This document shows positions 57,492-64,000 of a stretch of 64,000 nucleotides of DNA, piece by piece; positions within the stretch are counted from its first letter, which is position 1; each line of letters starts with the position of its first letter. A program made the position numbers and the translations under genes. Source of the DNA: Sabethes cyaneus (lineage: Eukaryota > Arthropoda > Insecta > Diptera > Culicidae); assembly GCF_943734655.1 (NCBI RefSeq), contig NC_071354.1:46802044-46866043 (forward strand), read 5' to 3'. Under the pieces are notes generated by a model, which did no database searches, had not been told where the DNA came from, and saw only the letters and a program-made list of their open reading frames with translations.

Positions 57492-58737
57492 ACACAACCA
57501 TTGAAGATTGTTATATATTATTATATTTTCTGGCCCAGTTGATACAATAATAATATAGGCAACGAGGGAAAAGTTGAATTTTTCGCCGTTGCGGACGGCC
57601 AACAAATGGTGGAAATAAGTTTTCTGGTCATGGGCGACACTCTCTGCCACTTCCAAAACGTCTGTAGCTTGTAAATGCTTTATTATCAGTGTTCTTTTGT
57701 AAGTCACAGAAGTTTTTTGAAAACTCGCGCGTACCGTCTACGGATTACCAGAGGAAAAGCACTATTGAACGTAGAAACAGATCATGAAAATTGATGTACT
57801 GCTCGGTTTAGTGTGACTTCGATTCGTTTAAATAAAATAGATTCAATCAGTTCATGGATATAACACCGAAATTGGTTGAGGATTGAACATATACAATGGT
57901 ACTACTTTGACAAACGTTACGTACCGTAACGTACCGTTTGATAAAATGTGTGACCACAGTTCACACATTTTATTTGGTTTAACTTCGATGAACGAGTTGC
58001 CATTCCCAAGTGTGGCCAAGAATTCAAAATGAAAACCGCCTCACAATGGGGCCCCACGCTGGTCATCAGCCAAAAAATGAAAAGTTCTTCGAAAAATAAT
58101 CCTAAATTAGTCCCATTTATTGAGTGAGTCGTGATTTTTTCATGGTATGCATCAATTTGAATTTTCATCAAAAAAAGTGCGATATTCTCGCATAAAACAC
58201 GCCTTAAAGTTTATGCATTATTATTATGCTATATCGGAATTCAATAATATAGACAAAATGCAAACACTCAAAGTAAAGGAGGGATATCTCAATTATGGGA
58301 TTTGGTTGGATAAGCTGCTTTGAATACATGGTCCGTGTTGCATATTGACTAGATTTAAGAAGCTGAAGAAAATCTGAAGCTGAAGAAAAGAAGGATTCAA
58401 AGCACAGTTTGAAACGGCCAAGAAAAAAATTCCAATAGGTTTCAGAAGTAACATGGGATTAATTATCGACACAGCAAAATCTGCAGGATACGGCAATAGT
58501 AATGACTGAAATAAAGCTCGAAGATCCTATTCCAATCCTGGAATTAGTTCTGAAATCACGTATATGTGAAAAGTTGAGAAATCATCTCATAGCAATTTCG
58601 TGAATAGATTATTCCAGAAAAATTTGAAACTTATTGTTTCTATACCACAAAACTCGGTATTAGACTGCGCTCCTCACACAATATGTACACTACGACGTAA
58701 AGAATTTGAATTCGTGATCAAAATGAATCTAGACAAC
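57492..58737. other. No gene seen
   Basis: AT-rich. A short perfect inverted pair AAAATGTGTGA/TCACACATTTT at about 57942-57971 and tandem GTACCGTAAC words near 57920 are the only structures. Overlapping frames up to 84 codons are without motifs. Confidence 0.4.
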
Positions 58738-58739
58738 TA

Positions 58740-61004
58740 CCGTGACCGCACATAATTGCGATCAGCTCCTAATTTCGATCACTCAGCCTAAAGAGTCATT
58801 TTTTTAAAAAATTGAACCAAAATCTGTAGTAAATGAGTATGCTCCGTTATTGTGCTATGTTTTTAGGTGTCAATTGTTGAAAAATTACTGTTTTTGGGGA
58901 ACCGAGCACTTCAAAATAAATTAAATACGACTGGCAGTCGCAAAAAACGCCATCAAAATGTATTTTCTTAGCCGAAATGCTAAGCGCACGATCAAATTTG
59001 CTAAGATCATAGCAGCCTGGAAACATATTACTTCTTCGGCATTCTATCATAACAAATAGATACAAGCATATGTAACCGTTTTATATCATATTTGGCTGAA
59101 AATATGCTGAATTTGCGGAATTTATTCCATTAAAGTGATTGATCGGAATTATGAACATAACTTTTTTTCCTGCTTTTAATTCCGATCACCATATCAAAGT
59201 TATAAGCTATCAAAATGCATGTTAACGAAGTTGCTAGTTGGATTTTAGGATTATTCGCAACATGATAACATGGTGGAAATATTGAAATCTTTTGACGTAG
59301 AACTACGTCTTACAACAGGATGTCAATCGAAAATTTGGAGTCAGGCCAGCGTCACGAAAGAATGAAAAATTTTGAACGCTAATAGCACTTCCAATTTAAA
59401 ACGAATTTTGATCATAAACGATACAGCAATTGTACGGCTTTCTTAAAATGATTGTTTGCCAATCATTATTTAGTGAAAATTAACGAAAACTTTCATTTTT
59501 TTCATTTTCAATTTCATTTTTTAGCGCATAAGGGGGTCTAGGAGACCAGGTCGCAAGTAAGAAATATCTATACCTTCCATGCTATAGGTAGAGGGAGAGG
59601 TTTGGCATCTCAGAATAATAATCTTGCTGATCGAGTGAATCCTGGGGCCCGATGCCAGATAGGGAGATGATAGATCGGAAAGTAGTGGATAGCTGTGATA
59701 AAGCTGAGAATAGTGTTGAATATAAAAACAGAATGAGGTTGCAGCGTATAGATGATGCAAATGCTGTGTAGTTCTTTAATCAAAATGCTGTTGGGGATAC
59801 ATACCCTACCTTGTACCTACATACCTGCTATAAAGGGTACCTGGAGTAATCTTCGTTACCAACCTCAGTTTACAGGTCCTATTTCGTATTTTGTATCTGT
59901 TCCGTTTAAACTTCCTCCCTTTCTGTCATTTACGTGTTAGTTTTAGTCCAATTGAGCTTGCCGCTTTGACGGCCTAGGTATCGGTTACGGGTTAAACAGA
60001 TTTTGAAGTAAGATCGATGCCATTGTATTGCTTCTTCGAAACATGTTCGCGACTCGTGAAAATTAACGAAAACTTTCAAGCTAAAATTTTTCCACATATT
60101 TTCCGTATGATAGTCTTGCTTCCCAGGCTGCGGACAGACGGACGACCATTACACACGCCATTATTAATGCCTGTTCTCTTATTATAACATATTACTTTGA
60201 GGACTTTGAGTTTTCTCCTAGAACTTTGTTGATAGCTGGATGCGTGTGGCAGATTTCTATACTGATAAACTCCGATTTTGACACTGGTAAAAATCTTCTT
60301 TTTTGGTATCACAAAATACCTCTCCTACCAAAAATACGCTCCAATTTACTAAGCAAGATAATATTATTATGATGTTTGTTTTTTCAATAATATTATTATG
60401 ATGTTTGTTTATATCAATATGGTGTAAAATTCTTTAATATTCGAGGTTTCTTTGCGAAATACAGCCTAACGTAGTTCTACGCCAACTACGCGGTCATATC
60501 TGCAAAACAACAACAATAATTGTAACAATTGAACGAAGATAAAAGAAGGGGAAGGTTTCATAATCCGCTTGTCGTGCTCTAATGATAATAATGATCATTA
60601 ACGCAAGCAGAAGATGACTGGTAGGGGAATTGTCGTCAGACTCTATAAACGCAAAACATTTCAGAGCCACTTTCACTTTCGTATCCATTTGGTACAAATT
60701 GACAATAGTTTTATACTTCGACAGCTAATCATGACGTGATCAGAATTAGATACACCTGTGATCGGAATTAGAATCACCCCTTAAAATTGATGATCGGAAT
60801 TAGGTGCACTGATACAGCATACTCGGATGCATTTTTTGTAACTTTCGGTTAATAATTTAAGCATTTCAACATTTTTCCATGAAACATAATTGAAAATACT
60901 TGCTAAAGACACATACTATATAAATAAATTTGTAACCTTTATTTTTCAGTAGGGACTCAAAGATGAATCATGCCTTAGGTGATCGGAATTAGGTGCTTTC
61001 ACAG
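58740..61004. mobile_element. TA-flanked element with TGATCGGAATTAGGTG iterations
   Basis: Left end CCGTGACCGCACATAATTGC; right end, other strand, CTGTGAAAGCACCTAATTCC, with TA on both sides (58738-58739, 61005-61006). The motif GATCGGAATTA recurs near 58765, 59140, 59200, 60735, 60757, 60791 and 60981. No transposase is present. The middle (about 59290-60490) is a second element, so the original length was near 1.06 kb. Confidence 0.7.
59290..60490. mobile_element. Nested element with GACGTAGAACTACGTC palindromic ends
   Basis: Begins TTTTGACGTAGAACTACGTC and ends AACGTAGTTCTACGCCAA, inverted relatives that are themselves nearly palindromic. Downstream of the left end the sequence is related to 26752-26900 and 55500. 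It carries short frames only. Its edges inside the 58740 element are approximate. Confidence 0.6.
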
Positions 61005-61544
61005 TATATTGCTGATAGGACGAATGACAGAAGAGGTACAAGAATAAGGTTATTGCCTTATGAGAAAAATAGTGATAAAAAATACAAGAGAATATTTTAC
61101 ACGCAAAAATGAGTGTGAAAATGCAAATCGGGACAAAATTAATCTTTTTAATCTTCTCCCTAATCTTCTTATTTCTACGGATAAAGCTTATAGCTTTTTC
61201 GAAACGGAAAAATATTATTATAAAAATCTTCCTGGGAACGCTGCATTACTACTGAAGACGAAATGTGAAACGAGTGATTCTGCAGAAGAAGAAGAAGATA
61301 CTGCAGAAGATGAAGAAGATTAAGAAAACTAACGGGGGAAAATTTTTTGATTTTTGATTAATATTAACTCATTTGTGATTTTGTATTGTTTGCCAAGTTG
61401 TTAGGAGTTTTGCCAAGTTGTAAGGACAACAAAATTATACTTGAGTAATACTTTAAATAAATAGCAAATAATTTTCTCTAACACAAAAAATATACGTTCT
61501 AATGCAAAATAAACCTGAAATTCGTGCTCAGCACCCCAAAATTA
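61005..61544. other. AT-rich DNA with an 87-codon frame
   Basis: 61060-61323 could encode a lysine/asparagine-rich peptide ending in a GAA-repeat-derived Glu/Asp run (EEEEDTAEDEED). There is no domain or upstream signal; probably not a gene. Confidence 0.3.
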
Positions 61545-61548
61545 CTTA

Positions 61549-61986
61549 ACCCTCTAACGAGCAACGTCGTAAAAACGATGCGATCGAGCAAATGATTACT
61601 TTATCATGAAAGTACACTCAAAAGAAGCTCGAGTGTTGATTTTCATGGGAAAATATTTATCTTGAGGATCACTAGGTATGAAAAGCATGTAAATTACTCA
61701 TAGGAAAAATTTGAGATCGAACATTTTGTTCTTGACGTCCTTTTTCTTCAAACGTAAAAAAGGGAATATTCGCACCATAATTTTTTTCAGAATTTTTCGG
61801 AATTCTTGTTTTTGAAAGATGATAACTTTTGAACGCATGATCAGAATGTTGAGATATTAGTATCAACCTGTCAGGAAATCTGTTCTGAACATATTTCTCA
61901 TATTGTCCATTCAAGACAAATTTCGTATGGGGCTCGAGAGCTCCAAAAGCGAAGGCCGTCTACAGACGATCTTACCCGTTAGAGGG
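61549..61986 (+). mobile_element. TTAA-type element, copy 1 (438 bp)
   Basis: CCCTCTAACGAGCAACGTCG at the left, ATCTTACCCGTTAGAGGG at the right, flanked by TTAA (61545-61548 and 61987-61990). It is one of at least four relatives in the window. No transposase. piggyBac-type elements duplicate TTAA. Confidence 0.85.
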
Positions 61987-62015
61987 TTAAGAACCACATA
62001 TAATTCTTTATTTAA

Positions 62016-62538
62016 CCCTCTAACGGGTAAGACCGTCTGTAGACGGCCTTCGCTTTTGGAGCTCCAGAGCCACATACGAAATTTGTTTTGAATTGACAAT
62101 ATGCAAAATGTGTTCAGAACAAATTTTTTAACATTTTGATATCAATATCACAACATTCTGACTATGCATTCAAAAGTTATCCTCTTTCAAAAATAAAAAT
62201 TCCTAAAAATTTCGAAAATAATTATTGCGCCAATATTCCCTTTTTTACTTTTGACGAAAAAGGACATCTAGAACAAAATGATTTACCTTAAAGTTTTTCT
62301 ATAAGTAAATTTCATGTTTTATTTCAATTTTGTAATATATCTGAATTGAAAAAATATCTGGGTAGAGCGTTAGACATGAAAAACGAAAAAGAGAAATTGG
62401 ACTTTTTCTAACCTGGCGCTGATCCAGATAATTATTTTTGCATGAAAATCAGAACTTAAGGTTATTTTGAGTATACTTTCATGATAAAATAGTCATAAGC
62501 TTGATCGCATCGTTTTTACGATGTTGCCCGTTAGAGGG
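62016..62538 (-). mobile_element. TTAA-type element, copy 2 (523 bp), inverted
   Basis: Flanked by TTAA (62012-62015 and 62539-62542). It is the same family as the preceding element in opposite orientation, with the GACCGTCTGTAGACGG-type end facing it across a 21-base gap. It is about 85 bases longer, including a segment around 62330-62440 absent from copy 1. Confidence 0.85.
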
Positions 62539-62725
62539 TTAAAGAGATTTTTTGCTTGGTCAGCATTTGTATGGAGGCGCCCCACTGTGCACCGTTGGAA
62601 AAATGGGTGTTCTTGCAATGGGCGAGGCACCAAAGTAAACGATGCTGAAAATTTATATGAAACGACTTTCAGTATGTAAGCTCTAGGTTATGTAAAACTT
62701 GTTTGAATGTTCGAAAATATAATTT

Positions 62726-63572
<847 letters not shown>

Positions 63573-64000
63573 CATCCAGCCTTCCCCATATATATCAATA
63601 ATAATAGGTACTATTAGTAAGGTAATGTTTAGATGACAAGTGGTATATATTGCAAAACTAGAACAATCTCACCAGCAGTCCTTCGAATGGAATAGAGTTG
63701 CGTCCTTTGAGTTTCCATAAGTGCTTTTAATAATTTATTTTATTTTTTCATCTGGTATTCATGTGCAGTATAAAAACTCGCTTTAGCCAAAGTTTTTACT
63801 ATATAGCAGGAGATGCTTCATAAGCAAAAAAGAAAAAAAGAAAATAACTTATATTAGACTTGCCTATTATATCGTATGGTTCCGCCGTCTGCCCAAAACC
63901 GCGGTTTTGAAATCGGACAACCGGGAACCAGCCAGCTTCGCACCTACTAGCTTGGCTACTCAATAGAGCATTACCAGGTATGGCCACGTGGAGGCGCTAG
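63573..64000. other. Non-coding; possible tRNA-related sequence at the edge
   Basis: No gene. On minus, 63912-63965 reads GTAGCCAAGCTAGTAGG then GGTTCCCGG after about 25 bases, loosely like RNA polymerase III A and B boxes, followed by a GC-rich hairpin around AAACCGCGGTTTTG (63896-63909). It could be part of a SINE whose 5' end lies near or past the window edge. Confidence 0.3.

Overview
The window looks like intergenic or intronic DNA from a dipteran, most likely a culicine mosquito. This is inferred, not proven: it is AT-rich and packed with nested transposable elements, including an RTE-clade LINE resembling mosquito JAM elements, LOA-clade (Lian-like) LINE pieces, Jockey/CR1-type LINE pieces, a Penelope-like element, many TA- or TTAA-flanked non-autonomous DNA elements and Helitron-like repeats. 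Nothing bacterial is present, there is no CRISPR array, and no conserved multi-exon host gene can be read.

Layout. 1-0.74 kb: decayed LINE reverse transcriptase. 0.74-8.3 kb: AT-rich DNA with terminal-inverted-repeat (TIR) elements, including a 124-bp near-perfect palindrome. 8.3-10.8 kb: one copy of a dispersed repeat split by a 1.33-kb TIR element. 10.8-19.2 kb: a nearly complete RTE LINE broken by two insertions. One is a 5'-truncated Penelope-like element (itself split by a 1.28-kb TIR element); the other is a 2.0-kb solo LTR carrying five tandem hairpin units. 19.2-23.3 kb: LINE remnant (minus), second copy of the dispersed repeat and a Helitron-like element. 23.3-31 kb: LINE remnants, tandem repeats, a third copy of the dispersed repeat and unique DNA. 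31.0-31.5 kb: a 158-codon ORF with plausible core promoter and poly(A) signal, the best candidate host gene. 32.7-34.9 kb: pogo/Tigger-type non-autonomous element. 35.1-43.9 kb: two arrays of one 13-bp minisatellite in opposite orientation, enclosing two purine tracts, a LINE RNase H remnant, an RTE pseudogene and TTAA elements. 44-50 kb: degenerate arrays and another pogo-type element. 50-55.3 kb: a LOA LINE (minus) split by a 3.6-kb insertion that holds a small tRNA-derived retroposon with 69-bp perfect inverted repeats. 56.9-57.5 kb: a histone H2A pseudogene that keeps a TATA box and a histone-type 3' stem-loop. 58.7-61.0 kb: nested TA-flanked elements. 61.5-62.5 kb: two head-to-head TTAA elements. 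62.7-63.6 kb: an 847-bp (TAG)n microsatellite.

The coding signals are almost all transposon proteins: endonuclease, reverse transcriptase, GIY-YIG nuclease and RNase H. All are broken, so there is no working host pathway to describe. The interest lies in the insertion architecture, where paralogous copies inside the window preserve empty sites for some elements, and in a few structural oddities: the tRNA-centred palindrome, the inverted minisatellite arrays, the LTR hairpin array and the histone orphon.
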